This document shows, one piece after another, positions 1 through 8,385 of a stretch of DNA of 64,000 nt. A program made the translations under genes and the position numbers. Below the pieces are notes generated by a model. The model was given only the letters and a program-made list of their open reading frames with translations. It had not been told where the DNA came from and made no database searches. This stretch comes from Jejubacter calystegiae (GTDB lineage: Bacteria; Pseudomonadota; Gammaproteobacteria; Enterobacterales; Enterobacteriaceae): assembly GCF_005671395.1 (NCBI RefSeq), contig NZ_CP040428.1, forward strand, positions 124,001 through 188,000, read 5' to 3'. The stretch's first letter is position 1. Every line of letters starts with the position of its first letter.

Positions 1-519
1 CGGCATCGGGATGCCGGTTGGCGGTAAAATATGCAGGGTAATACGCGGGAACAGGCGCTGGCGTACCCGCCCTTTCAGACGGCTGAAAAAGGTGAGTTCG
101 GCCCCTTCGATGCGCATCGGCACCACGGTGGCGCGCGATTTAGCCGCCACAAAACCGGCGCCGTCGTAGATCTTCATCAGCGAGCCCGTGACGCTAATGC
201 GTCCTTCCGGGAAGATCACCACCGGTCTCCCCTGTTCCACCAGACGCACCAGATGTTTGATGGACATCGGTTTAGTGGGATCCAGGGGGACAAAGTCGAT
301 AAGCGACTTCAGCGCCCGCATAAACCAGCGATCGCTAATCGAAGAGTAAACGGCAAAAACGGGACGAACGGGCAGAAACAGCGCCAGCAGAACGCCATCC
401 AGGAAGGAGACATGATTGGGCGTAATCAGCACTCGCTGCTGACTGAGCGCTCCTACATCCCCATGGATCTGCACGCGAAACAGAATCCGACAGAGGTTAC
501 GAAAAAGACGAAATAGCAT
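1..519 (-). CDS. aas: Aas, acyltransferase/acyl-ACP synthetase (N-terminal part)
   Basis: This is the first 173 codons of the bifunctional inner-membrane enzyme that re-acylates 2-acyl-glycerophosphoethanolamine using acyl-ACP; the rest lies beyond the left edge. The visible part is the PlsC-like acyltransferase domain. The acyltransferase box NHVSFLDG (H-X4-D) is at about residues 36-43, and FPEGR, the glycerophosphate-binding motif, follows at about 103-107. The sequence matches E. coli Aas closely through this stretch, including the start [10 protein letters not shown]. The ATG at 519 was chosen by that alignment. In E. coli the gene is followed upstream by omrB, omrA and galR, the same arrangement as here. 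The C-terminal AMP-binding domain cannot be assessed. Confidence 0.95.
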   Translation of the reverse strand, partial: MLFRLFRNLCRILFRVQIHGDVGALSQQRVLITPNHVSFLDGVLLALFLPVRPVFAVYSSISDRWFMRALKSLIDFVPLDPTKPMSIKHLVRLVEQGRPVVIFPEGRISVTGSLMKIYDGAGFVAAKSRATVVPMRIEGAELTFFSRLKGRVRQRLFPRITLHILPPTGIPMP

Positions 520-599
520 CGAAATCCCTTTATAGCTGAGAACGTTATTATTTAAGTGTAGCTACGGCAGATTATACGAGTAAGGAGGGGGAGCGAAGC

Positions 600-682
600 A
601 AAAAAAAACCTGCGCATCCGCGCAGGTTGGTGTAACTGTTGTGACAAGCGTAAAGCTGACACCACCTATCAATACCTCTGGG
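600..682 (-). ncRNA. omrA/omrB: OmrA/OmrB-family small RNA
   Basis: An Hfq-dependent regulatory RNA that in E. coli represses outer-membrane protein and curli regulator mRNAs (ompT, cirA, csgD, ompR) through its 5' end. Read on the minus strand, the RNA begins CCCAGAGGUAUUGAUAGGUG, the conserved Omr seed. It ends in the characteristic terminator: stem AACCUGCGC, loop, GCGCAGGUU, then eight or more U. Length (83 nt) and position between aas and galR agree with E. coli. E. coli has two tandem copies; only one is present here. The middle segment differs from both, so I cannot say whether it is omrA or omrB. Confidence 0.93.
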
Positions 683-760
683 ATCTCAACTTTAGCAGTG
701 TGGCTTTTCCCGACCTAAGACTGAATCGCAACAGCCCTTCGCAAAATGTAACCAAAGGTT
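683..760 (-). promoter_or_regulatory. Probable omr promoter, possible OmpR site
   Basis: Directly upstream of the small RNA, minus-strand TAAAGT sits about 9-14 nt before the first transcribed base and can serve as a -10 element. Further upstream, GGTTACATTTTGC (minus strand, about 741-753) resembles OmpR-binding DNA. In E. coli both omr genes are activated by phosphorylated OmpR. The family link is known; the exact site is my inference. Confidence 0.4.
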
Positions 761-984
761 TGAACTGAAATTGTTGAAACTACGGGTTTATTCCCCGAAT
801 GCCGGAGAGGCCGCGGGCCTGACGCCTGTTCCTTCCCACCGCAGCGCAGACACACTTCCCTGTCGGGCGATTACCCACACTCGCTGTGAAACTTTTTTCA
901 CTATTGGCATTTTTTTTATTCAGCTTTTGAACTGGGTAACAGTCATTTTCTTGAACTAACAGTGAAATTCCGCAAAACTAAGCT

Positions 985-1000
985 GTGTAAACGCTTACCC
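985..1000 (+). promoter_or_regulatory. GalR/GalS operator at galR
   Basis: GTGTAAACGCTTACCC matches the GalR/GalS operator consensus (GTGKAANCGNTTNCAC) except near the last positions. It lies 15 bases before the galR start codon, which suggests autoregulation. A similar site lies upstream of the sodium/sugar symporter at 20.2 kb. Confidence 0.75.
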
Positions 1001-1015
1001 AATTAAAGGTGAACT

Positions 1016-2023
1016 ATGGCGACCATTAAGGATGTTGCGCGACTCGCGGGGGTATCCGTCGCCACGGTCTCACGCGTGATTAACCATTCGCCCAAAGCCA
1101 GCGAAGCATCACGCCTGGCCGTGGCCGAGGCCATGGCGCAGTTGAACTACCATCCCAACGCCAATGCCCGGGCGCTGGCTCAGCAGACCACCGAAACCAT
1201 CGGGCTACTGGTTTCCGATGTTTCGGATCCCTTCTTCGGCGCCATGGCGAAAGCGCTGGACCAGGTCGCCTGGCGCACGGGTAACTTTTTGCTGATCGGC
1301 AACGGTTATCATAATGAACAGAAAGAGCGTCAGGCCATTGAGCAACTGATCCGCCACCGTTGTGCGGCGCTGGTGGTGCACGCCAAAATGATTCCCGATT
1401 TGGAGCTGGCCGGACTGATGCAGCAGATCCCGGGGATGGTCATTATTAATCGCAGCCTGGCAGGGTTTGAGCATCGCTGCGTAGCTCTGGACGACCGTTA
1501 CGGCGGTTGGCTGTCTACCCGTCACCTGATTCAGATGGGCCATAAACGCATCGGGTTTATCTGCTCGAATCACCCGATTTCGGATGCCGACGATCGCCTG
1601 CAGGGCTACTACGATGCCCTGAAAGAGCACGGTATGCCCCGGGATGAGCGGCTGGTCACCTTTGGCGGGCCGGACGAAAGCGGCGGCGAACAGGCCATGA
1701 CCGAACTGCTGGGGCGTGCCAGCGGCGTGACCGCCGTGGCCTGCTATAACGATTCTATGGCCGCAGGGGCGATGGGCGTGCTGAACGATAACGGCATTGA
1801 GGTACCGCGGGAACTGTCGCTGATTGGCTTTGATGACGTGCTGGTATCGCGCTATGTGCGCCCGCGCCTGACCACGGTGCGCTATCCGGTCGTGACTATG
1901 GCGACCCAGGCCGCGGAACTGGCCCTGGCGCTGGCCGACGGCCTGACGCCGCCGGTGGTAACGCATCTGTTTAACCCGACTCTGGTCAGGCGCCACTCGG
2001 TGGCGCCTCCCCGGTCGGAATAG
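1016..2023 (+). CDS. galR: GalR, galactose operon repressor
   Basis: LacI-family repressor that binds operators of galactose transport and Leloir-pathway genes and is released by D-galactose. The N-terminal helix-turn-helix reads MATIKDVARLAGVSVATVSR (residues 1-20), followed by the hinge HPNANARALA (about 46-55). The periplasmic-binding-protein-like effector domain follows, with LIGFDDV near residue 275. The protein has 335 residues against 343 in E. coli, shorter at the C terminus, and is otherwise nearly identical in the DNA-binding part. An operator lies just upstream. It converges on lysA with only two bases between the stop codons. None of the galactose enzymes is in the window, but a probable target symporter is at 20.3 kb. 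Confidence 0.97.
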   Translation: MATIKDVARLAGVSVATVSRVINHSPKASEASRLAVAEAMAQLNYHPNANARALAQQTTETIGLLVSDVSDPFFGAMAKALDQVAWRTGNFLLIGNGYHNEQKERQAIEQLIRHRCAALVVHAKMIPDLELAGLMQQIPGMVIINRSLAGFEHRCVALDDRYGGWLSTRHLIQMGHKRIGFICSNHPISDADDRLQGYYDALKEHGMPRDERLVTFGGPDESGGEQAMTELLGRASGVTAVACYNDSMAAGAMGVLNDNGIEVPRELSLIGFDDVLVSRYVRPRLTTVRYPVVTMATQAAELALALADGLTPPVVTHLFNPTLVRRHSVAPPRSE

Positions 2024-2025
2024 CG

Positions 2026-3276
2026 TCAGACGTTCTCCAGCGCCAGTAGCTCTTCAATGGTCTGGCGCCGACGGATAAGGCGCGCCTGACCGCCGTCGAA
2101 CAGCACTTCCGCCAGTAGCGGACGACTGTTGTAGTTGGATGACATCGAGGCGCCGTAAGCGCCGGTATCGTGGATCACCAGCCAGTCACCCGGCGCGACC
2201 GACGGCAGCAGGCGAGTTTCCACCATGCCCCCTTCCAGCTGGGTAAAGACATCTCCTGATTCACACAGCGGCCCTGCCACCACGGTTTCCTGCGCGGGCG
2301 CGGCGCTAAGATCGCGACCATCCGCCGCCAGCGCCGAAATATCATGGTAGCTGCCATACATCGCCGGACGCATCAGATCGTTAAATCCGGCGTCCACCAG
2401 CACAAAGTGGCGCGAGCCCATCTGCTTAACGCTGCGCACCTGGGTCATCAGTACACCGGCTTCGGCTACCAGGAAGCGCCCCGGCTCGATCTCCAGCGTG
2501 ACCGGGTGCCCCAGCCGTTCGGCTATCCGCTCCCGGGCCGCGCTCCACAGCCCGTAGTAGTGCCCGGTATCCACCGACGCTTCGCCGTCGCGATAGGGAA
2601 TCGACAGACCGCCCCCCGCAGAGATGGCTTCCAGATCCTGACCCACAGACAACACCAGATCGACCATGGCACCGCACACCTGCTCCAGATGCCCGTAATC
2701 CACTCCGGATCCGATATGCATATGAATCCCTACCAGCCGCAGGCCGTAACGCTCAATAGCCGCCAGCGCCAGTGGAAGATCCTGATGCCAGATACCGTGC
2801 TTGCTGTTTTCACCGCCGGTGTTGGTCTTCTGGCTGTGGCCGTGACCGAAACCGGGGTTTACCCGCAGCCAGACCGGATGGCCGGAAGATACCTGACCAA
2901 GCTGCTCCAGCATATCCACCGATCCTGCGTTAACCGCAATACCCAGCTCGCTGACCCGTGCCAGAGTCGGTTCATCGATCAGATCGGCGGTGAAGACGAT
3001 CTCCTCTGGGGTATACCCTGCCGCCAGCGCCCGTTCGATCTCCCCCAGGGAAACCGAATCCACCCGCACGCCCTGCTCTCGCATCAGGCGCAGAATATGG
3101 GTATTGGAGCAGGCCTTCTGGGCAAAGCGAATCACGTCGAACTGGCGCAGTTTGGCTATCTGACCACGGATAATATCCGCGTCATAAACCCAGAGCGGGC
3201 CGCCGAAGCGGGAAGGCAGCGTCAGCAGCGTAGCGGCATTAAGCGCGCTGTCGGTATGGTCAAGAGAGTGTGGCAC
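2026..3276 (-). CDS. lysA: LysA, diaminopimelate decarboxylase
   Basis: Pyridoxal-phosphate enzyme of fold type III that decarboxylates meso-diaminopimelate to L-lysine, the last step of lysine synthesis, in the cytosol. The PLP-lysine lies in FAQKACSN near residue 51. HIGSG (about 190-194) and GGGLSIPY contact the cofactor phosphate, and CESGDVF (about 338-344) carries the substrate-contacting cysteine. The protein has 416 residues, about four fewer than E. coli LysA, with a small gap after AAGYTPE. It is transcribed divergently from lysR, which encodes its activator, as in E. coli. The start MPHSLDHTD agrees with the E. coli start MPHSL. Confidence 0.97.
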   Translation of the reverse strand: MPHSLDHTDSALNAATLLTLPSRFGGPLWVYDADIIRGQIAKLRQFDVIRFAQKACSNTHILRLMREQGVRVDSVSLGEIERALAAGYTPEEIVFTADLIDEPTLARVSELGIAVNAGSVDMLEQLGQVSSGHPVWLRVNPGFGHGHSQKTNTGGENSKHGIWHQDLPLALAAIERYGLRLVGIHMHIGSGVDYGHLEQVCGAMVDLVLSVGQDLEAISAGGGLSIPYRDGEASVDTGHYYGLWSAARERIAERLGHPVTLEIEPGRFLVAEAGVLMTQVRSVKQMGSRHFVLVDAGFNDLMRPAMYGSYHDISALAADGRDLSAAPAQETVVAGPLCESGDVFTQLEGGMVETRLLPSVAPGDWLVIHDTGAYGASMSSNYNSRPLLAEVLFDGGQARLIRRRQTIEELLALENV

Positions 3277-3378
3277 GGAACAACCTCCGGAAATTCATTT
3301 CCTCCATTACGCCACAGCCGGAGCCTAATAAAAAATATCGTTTTCTGCCCTGTCTATGCAAAAATGATATGGTTTATA

Positions 3379-3519
3379 AGACCCGGCCATCAGGCGTTAT
3401 TGATGCCGACAGTTGCAACACGGACAGCGCGCTGGAACCGGAGCGTACACGTAGTACGTGAGGATTCCGGGCACTGCCCAGGTTCAAAATGGCAAATAAA
3501 ATAGCCTGATGGACAGTCT
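3379..3519. repeat. Long imperfect palindromic intergenic repeat
   Basis: A roughly 141-bp inverted-repeat element in the lysA-lysR gap. Its ends pair (AGAC with GTCT; CCATCAGGC with GCCTGATGG), an inner pair TTGC/GCAA follows, and the centre GTACACGTAGTACGTGAG is itself palindromic. The layout resembles the dispersed ERIC/IRU class of enterobacterial intergenic repeats, but I cannot show copy number from one window. It sits inside the divergent promoter region, so the LysR-binding region must lie in the remaining DNA on the lysA side or overlap the element. Confidence 0.6.
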
Positions 3520-3534
3520 TAACGGAGAGAAACC

Positions 3535-4437
3535 ATGCCTGCCATCAACCTGCGCCAGATCGAAATCTTTCACGCGGTCATGACCGCCGGAAACCTGACC
3601 GAGGCCGCACGACTGCTGCACACCTCCCAGCCGACGGTCAGCCGCGAACTGGCACGCTTTGAAACGTTGCTGGGGCTTCAGCTCTTTACCCGGGCCAGAG
3701 GGCGCCTGCATCCCACGGTACAGGGGCTGCGGCTGTTCGAAGAGGTGCAGCGTTCATGGTATGGACTGGACCGGATTCTCAGTACGGCGGAGAGTCTGCG
3801 CGACTTCCGCCAGGGCGAGCTTTCCGTTGCCTGCCTGCCGGTATTTTCCCATTCGCTGCTGCCGGAACTGGTACAGCCCTTTCTGGCCCGCTACCCGGAA
3901 CTGAGTCTGAGCATTGTGCCCCAGGAGTCACCGCTGTTGGAGGAGTGGCTTTCCGCCCAGCGCCACGATCTGGGCCTGACCGAGACCGCCACGGCACCCG
4001 CCGGTACCGAGCGTATTCCTCTGCTCACGCTGAACGAGGTTTGCGTACTGCCCGCCGGGCATCCGCTGGCCGCAAAGGCGCAGCTGACGCCTGGCGATTT
4101 CAGCGGCGAAAACTATATCAGCCTGTCGCGCACCGACAGCTATCGCCAGCTACTGGATTCGCTGTTTCAGCAACACGAGGTACGGCGCCGGATGGTACTG
4201 GAAACCCACAGCGCCGCGTCGGTCTGCGCCATGGTGCGCGCCGGAGTGGGCGTGTCAGTGGTGAATCCGCTAACCGCACTGGAATACGCCGCCAGCGGCG
4301 TGGTGGTGCGGCCATTCAGCATTGAAGTGCCCTTTACCGTCAGCCTGATTCGCCCGCTGCATCGCCCGGCTTCAGCGCTGGTCGATGCCTTCTGCGCTCA
4401 TCTGGCAAGCGGGGTGGCGCGGTTTTCTCAGCGCTAA
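3535..4437 (+). CDS. lysR: LysR, activator of lysA
   Basis: Founding member of the LysR-type regulators; activates lysA when diaminopimelate is present and lysine is low. The N-terminal winged helix-turn-helix spans about residues 5-63 (core GNLTEAARLLHTSQPTVSREL), and the effector domain begins near residue 90. The protein is 300 residues against 311 in E. coli; the missing part is the extreme C terminus. The ATG at 3535 follows the Shine-Dalgarno sequence AACGGAGAG. It is divergent from lysA across 258 bp. Confidence 0.96.
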   Translation: MPAINLRQIEIFHAVMTAGNLTEAARLLHTSQPTVSRELARFETLLGLQLFTRARGRLHPTVQGLRLFEEVQRSWYGLDRILSTAESLRDFRQGELSVACLPVFSHSLLPELVQPFLARYPELSLSIVPQESPLLEEWLSAQRHDLGLTETATAPAGTERIPLLTLNEVCVLPAGHPLAAKAQLTPGDFSGENYISLSRTDSYRQLLDSLFQQHEVRRRMVLETHSAASVCAMVRAGVGVSVVNPLTALEYAASGVVVRPFSIEVPFTVSLIRPLHRPASALVDAFCAHLASGVARFSQR

Positions 4438-4559
4438 AGGCGCAGAGACACACTGAAAGCCCGCACGCAATCCTTTATCCATTCTCTTTCTGTTCCATTA
4501 TGGGTACATTGAGGGCACTATCGTAAAATTCTCTCTCTATCACGGGTATAATATCGGCA

Positions 4560-4907
4560 ATGGCACTGATCCCAAAAAACTACGCGCGGCTGGAAAGCGG
4601 CTATCGTGAGAAAGCACTGAAAATCTATCCCTGGGTATGCGGGCGCTGCGCGCGGGAGTTTGTCTATTCAAACCTGCGCGAGCTCACGGTTCACCATATC
4701 GATCACGACCATACCAATAACCCGGAAGATGGCAGTAACTGGGAGTTGCTGTGCCTTTACTGCCATGACCACGAACACTCGAAGTACACCGAGGCCGACC
4801 AGTACGGCACCAGCGTAGTGGCGGGGGAAGACGCCCAGCAAGACGTTGCGGCGGCAACCTATAATCCCTTTGCCGATTTAAAGTCGATGCTGAATAACAA
4901 GAAGTAG
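4560..4907 (+). CDS. yajD: YajD, HNH-family nuclease-like protein
   Basis: A 115-residue protein almost identical to E. coli YajD. It carries an HNH motif built on TVHHIDHDHTNNPEDGSN (about residues 43-60) and LLCLYCHDHEH (63-73). Cysteine pairs C25-x2-C28 and C65-x2-C68 could hold a structural zinc. The HNH fold usually gives metal-dependent nicking or cutting of DNA, but the cellular role of YajD is not established. In E. coli yajD lies near tsx, far from lysR, so this position is a rearrangement relative to E. coli. The start MALIPKNYARL aligns with E. coli MAIIPKNYARL. Confidence 0.95.
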   Translation: MALIPKNYARLESGYREKALKIYPWVCGRCAREFVYSNLRELTVHHIDHDHTNNPEDGSNWELLCLYCHDHEHSKYTEADQYGTSVVAGEDAQQDVAAATYNPFADLKSMLNNKK

Positions 4908-4982
4908 TGGCGGGAGTGTTTGCTGCTGGCACAACCCACCTCGTCAAATAAAAATGGGCAGGCTCGACATTAGCCGCCCTCC

Positions 4983-5675
4983 TCAACCCAACATAAAACT
5001 CACTGCCGCTTCGGCATGCAGCGCCGCGGTATCAAAGACCGGCACCGGGCAGTCCTGCTGGTTCAGCAGCATACCTATCTCGGTGCAGCCAAAGATAACC
5101 CCCTGAGCGCCCTGGGCCACCAGCGCTGCGATAATCGCCTGGTAGTCACGCTTTGCACGTTCGCTAAACTGCCCCATGCATAGCTCGTCGAAAATCACCC
5201 GGTTGATCAGCGCCCGCTGTTGTTCGTTCGGGATCAGCGTTTCAATGGCGTAGCTGTCCTGCAACCGCCCACGGTAAAAGTCCTGTTCCATGGTATAGCG
5301 AGTGCCAAGCAGTGCGACCTTTGTTAATCCACGACCCCGAATAGCCTCGCCGGTAGCATCCGCAATGTGGATAAATGGCAGTTCACAGCCCGCCTCAATG
5401 GCCGGGGCTACCTTATGCATGGTGTTGGTACACAGCACAATGCCCTGAGCGCCAGCCTGTTGTAGACCATTCGCAGCGTCGGTCAGTATCGCCCCCGCCC
5501 GCTCCCATTCACCCGAAGCCTGGCAGGCTTCTATCTCATGGAAGTCGACGCTGTGCAGCAAAATTTGCCCCGAATGCAGTCCGCCAAGGCGTTCCCGGAT
5601 GCCCTCATTAATTAGCCGGTAGTAAGGAATGGTGGATTCCCAGCTCATGCCCCCGAGCAGCCCTATCGTGTTCAT
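4983..5675 (-). CDS. ygeA: YgeA, broad-specificity amino-acid racemase
   Basis: Cofactor-independent racemase of the aspartate/glutamate racemase superfamily. E. coli YgeA interconverts L- and D-forms of several amino acids, with homoserine among its preferred substrates. The two catalytic cysteines are visible: one in VLCTNTMHK (near residue 83) and one in IFGCTEIG (near residue 197). The length of 230 residues equals E. coli YgeA. The gene is next to lysR in E. coli too, where yajD is absent between them. It is convergent with yajD. Confidence 0.95.
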   Translation of the reverse strand: MNTIGLLGGMSWESTIPYYRLINEGIRERLGGLHSGQILLHSVDFHEIEACQASGEWERAGAILTDAANGLQQAGAQGIVLCTNTMHKVAPAIEAGCELPFIHIADATGEAIRGRGLTKVALLGTRYTMEQDFYRGRLQDSYAIETLIPNEQQRALINRVIFDELCMGQFSERAKRDYQAIIAALVAQGAQGVIFGCTEIGMLLNQQDCPVPVFDTAALHAEAAVSFMLG

Positions 5676-5794
5676 GCTTTCCCCCTTCTTATCTCAGATA
5701 CTCTATATAACAGCAAAACCAACACGACAGCGATCGGCTTTCTGAACTCTCGCCCCCCGCGGAGCTTGCTTTTTTCAGCCGCTTGCATAAATTA

Positions 5795-5814
5795 ATTGAA
5801 ACATTGTTTCACTA
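5795..5814 (+). promoter_or_regulatory. KdgR box upstream of kdgF
   Basis: ATTGAAACATTGTTTCACTA, centred on the palindrome GAAACATTGTTTC, agrees at about 17 of 20 positions with the KdgR consensus AATRAAAYRNYRTTTYATTT. It lies 16 bases before the kdgF start codon, where a bound repressor would block transcription. Confidence 0.7.
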
Positions 5815-5830
5815 ATAAGGATGACCACCG

Positions 5831-6157
5831 ATGTTTACCTTTTACGACCAAACCACTCTGGAAGATCTGGGCGATGGCGTACAGCGTCGCATTCTGGCGC
5901 ACGACGGCAAAATGATGGCGGTAGAGGTCAGCTTTGAAGCGGGTGCCGTGGGGCCGATGCATAATCATCCCCACGAACAGCTGACCTATGTGCTGTCCGG
6001 CGAGTTTGATTTCACTATTGGCGATGAAACCCACCGCGTCCGCGCCGGCGATACCCTGTATAAGGAGCCACACATCATGCACGGCTGCGTCTGCATCAGC
6101 GCAGGCAAACTGCTCGATACCTTCACGCCCGTGCGCGAAGATTTTCTGGATAAATAA
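5831..6157 (+). CDS. kdgF: KdgF-like cupin, unsaturated uronate linearisation
   Basis: A 108-residue single-domain cupin. The metal-binding motif is visible as MHNHPHEQLTYVLSGEFDF (about residues 41-59; H42, H44, E48) with the second cupin box GDTLYKEPHIMHG (about 74-86). KdgF enzymes convert the 4,5-unsaturated uronate released by lyases into its linear keto form for the KduI/KduD route. Assignment rests on size, motif and context: an oligogalacturonide importer follows, and a KdgR-type box precedes. Small cupins are functionally diverse, so the enzyme role is probable rather than proven. Confidence 0.75.
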   Translation: MFTFYDQTTLEDLGDGVQRRILAHDGKMMAVEVSFEAGAVGPMHNHPHEQLTYVLSGEFDFTIGDETHRVRAGDTLYKEPHIMHGCVCISAGKLLDTFTPVREDFLDK

Positions 6158-6582
6158 CGCCTCCGGCGCCAGGTCAGATCTGGCGCCTGTTTTTCCGTTT
6201 CCTCCCCGTCTGGTTCAGCATTTCCCCCCTGCCCTTTGAACGCTGATAGCGGAAAAAACCACGTCCCCATCAAATTATTGAAACAGCGTTCCGACATCGA
6301 TCACATTTCCACTATCCCACGCATGACGCCGTTACAAATAGCAATAAACTGAATTAAAACGTCGTTTTATTTATTGGGAATGAGAGTTCATTTTTCCTGG
6401 CATGGTACAACGGCGGTGCCGGACAACAGAATCAGATTAAGGAACAATATCTTTGTTTTCAAAAGACTATACAAACACAGAACCACAGCTACGGCGCATG
6501 GGGCCGCTTCCAGAAGCGAAACGGCACAGGGCGCCGTCTCTTGTAACAAAAGTTTTTAAACTTAACTGCCAGGTAGGTATGT
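6158..6582 (+). promoter_or_regulatory. togMNAB promoter region with KdgR boxes
   Basis: A 425-bp gene-free stretch. ATTAAAACGTCGTTTTATTT at 6353-6372 matches the KdgR consensus at about 19 of 20 positions. A weaker candidate, ATTGAAACAGCGTTCCGACA, lies at 6277-6296. The ~210 bp from the strong box to togM would form a long leader, with a possible small stem ACGGC/GCCGT near 6520-6537. The Shine-Dalgarno GGTAGGT lies just before the togM start. Confidence 0.65.
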
Positions 6583-7473
6583 ATGAATGAAAACAAGCTG
6601 CTGGGACTGGCCTGGATATCACCCTATGTCATCGGGCTGATTATCTTTACCGCCTTCCCGTTCATTTCATCCTTCGCGCTCAGCTTTACCGAGTACGATC
6701 TGATGAACCCGCCAGAATACGTCGGACTGGAAAATTACAGCTATATGCTGACCGGGGATGACCTGTTCTGGAAGTCCATGGGGGTCACCTTCGCCTACGT
6801 TTTCCTGACCATCCCGCTAAAGCTGGCGTTTGCGCTGGGTATCGCTTTTGTCCTTAACTTCAAGCTGCGGGGCATCGGCTTCTTTCGTACCGCCTACTAT
6901 ATCCCGTCGATTCTGGGTAGCTCAGTAGCTATTGCCGTACTGTGGCGTGCCCTGTTCGCCATCGATGGCCTGCTTAACAGCTTTATCGGCGTGCTGGGCT
7001 TTGACCCGGTGAACTGGCTGGGCGAACCCTCTCTGGCGCTGATGTCGGTCACCCTGCTGCGCGTCTGGCAGTTTGGTTCGGCGATGGTGATCTTCCTGGC
7101 CGCGCTGCAGAACGTGCCGCAGTCCCAGTACGAAGCCGCTATGATCGACGGCGCATCGAAATGGCAGATGTTTATGAAGGTAACCGTACCGCTGATCACG
7201 CCGGTTATCTTCTTCAACTTCATTATGCAGACCACTCAGGCGTTCCAGGAGTTTACCGCCCCTTACATCATTACCGGCGGCGGCCCGACCCACTACACCT
7301 ATCTGTTCTCACTCTATATCTACGATACCGCATTCAAATACTTCGATATGGGTTATGGCGCTGCGCTGGCATGGGTGCTGTTCCTGGTGGTGGCGGTCTT
7401 TGCCTCCATAGCCTTTAAGTCGTCGAAATACTGGGTCTTCTACTCCGCCGATAAGGGAGGCAAAAATGGCTGA
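6583..7473 (+). CDS. togM: TogM, oligogalacturonide ABC permease
   Basis: Inner-membrane permease subunit of a carbohydrate (CUT1-type) ABC importer, 296 residues with about six transmembrane segments. The first is near residues 12-32 (ISPYVIGLIIFTAFPF). The EAA loop that docks on the ATPase reads EAAMIDGASKWQMFMKVTVP at about 184-203. With togN, togA and togB it forms a complete importer. The surrounding kdgF, kduD, ogl and kdgM point to oligogalacturonides from pectin as substrate, as for TogMNAB of Dickeya. Its end overlaps togN by eight bases, indicating coupled translation. Confidence 0.88.
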   Translation: MNENKLLGLAWISPYVIGLIIFTAFPFISSFALSFTEYDLMNPPEYVGLENYSYMLTGDDLFWKSMGVTFAYVFLTIPLKLAFALGIAFVLNFKLRGIGFFRTAYYIPSILGSSVAIAVLWRALFAIDGLLNSFIGVLGFDPVNWLGEPSLALMSVTLLRVWQFGSAMVIFLAALQNVPQSQYEAAMIDGASKWQMFMKVTVPLITPVIFFNFIMQTTQAFQEFTAPYIITGGGPTHYTYLFSLYIYDTAFKYFDMGYGAALAWVLFLVVAVFASIAFKSSKYWVFYSADKGGKNG

Positions 7474-8371
7474 TATTCAACCCATTAATGATGTGTCGGG
7501 CAGCACGGCGGAACAGGAAGTCAAACGCACCCTGAGACGCGAAAAGATCAACGCCTGGATCCGCTATACCATTCTGATCGCGGTCGGACTGCTGATGCTC
7601 TATCCGCTGGCATGGATGTTCTCGGCGGCCTTTAAGCCGAACCATGAGATCTTCACCACCCTGGGGCTGATTCCGGAAAATCCCACCACGGATGGCTTTG
7701 CCAACGGCTGGAAGACCGGTACCGAATACACCTTCGGTCACTATATGCTGAATACTTTCCAGTATGTGATCCCCAAGGTGTTGCTGACCATTATCTCTTC
7801 CACCGTGGTGGCATACGGCTTTGCCCGCTTTGAGATTCCGTGGAAGAAGTTCTGGTTCGCTACGCTTATCGCCACCATGCTGCTGCCGAGTACCGTGCTG
7901 TTGATTCCTCAGTACCTGATGTTTCGCGAAATGGGCCTGCTGGACAGCTACCTGCCGCTCTATCTGCCAATGGCGTTCGCCACCCAGGGCTTCTTTGTTT
8001 TTATGCTGATTCAGTTCCTGCGCGGCGTACCGCGCGACATGGAAGAAGCAGCGCAGATAGACGGCTGCAACTCCTTCCAGGTGCTGTGGTACGTGGTGGT
8101 GCCGATCCTCAAGCCCGCCATTATCTCGGTCGCACTGTTCCAGTTTATGTGGTCGATGAACGACTTTATCGGGCCGCTGATCTACGTCTACAGCGTGGAT
8201 AAATATCCCATCGCCCTGGCGCTGAAAATGTCCATCGACGTGACTGAAGGGGCGCCGTGGAACGAAATTCTGGCAATGGCAGGCATCTCTATTCTGCCGT
8301 CCATCATCATCTTCTTCCTGGCTCAGCGCTACTTCGTACAGGGCGTGACCAGCAGTGGAATTAAAGGATAA
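7466..8371 (+). CDS. togN: TogN, oligogalacturonide ABC permease
   Basis: Second permease of the importer, 301 residues of the MalG type. A cytoplasmic N terminus of about 30 residues precedes the first transmembrane helix (YTILIAVGLLMLYPLAWMF, about 33-51). The EAA motif EEAAQIDGCNSFQVLWYVVVP lies at about 194-214. It begins within the last codons of togM and ends 14 bases before togA. Substrate is inferred from gene context. Confidence 0.88.
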   Translation: MADIQPINDVSGSTAEQEVKRTLRREKINAWIRYTILIAVGLLMLYPLAWMFSAAFKPNHEIFTTLGLIPENPTTDGFANGWKTGTEYTFGHYMLNTFQYVIPKVLLTIISSTVVAYGFARFEIPWKKFWFATLIATMLLPSTVLLIPQYLMFREMGLLDSYLPLYLPMAFATQGFFVFMLIQFLRGVPRDMEEAAQIDGCNSFQVLWYVVVPILKPAIISVALFQFMWSMNDFIGPLIYVYSVDKYPIALALKMSIDVTEGAPWNEILAMAGISILPSIIIFFLAQRYFVQGVTSSGIKG

Positions 8372-8385
8372 GAGGGAACATCAAC

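Noticed and set aside
771..959. 62-codon frame upstream of galR
   Set aside because: No ribosome site or family, and it overlaps the omr/galR control region.
2344..3504. 386-codon plus-strand frame opposite lysA
   Set aside because: Antisense shadow of a well-conserved gene; the predicted protein has no recognisable family.
4441..4559. Lysine riboswitch near the lysine genes
   Set aside because: No L-box-like structure was seen upstream of lysA or lysR; in enterobacteria the riboswitch belongs to lysC, and lysA is controlled by LysR.
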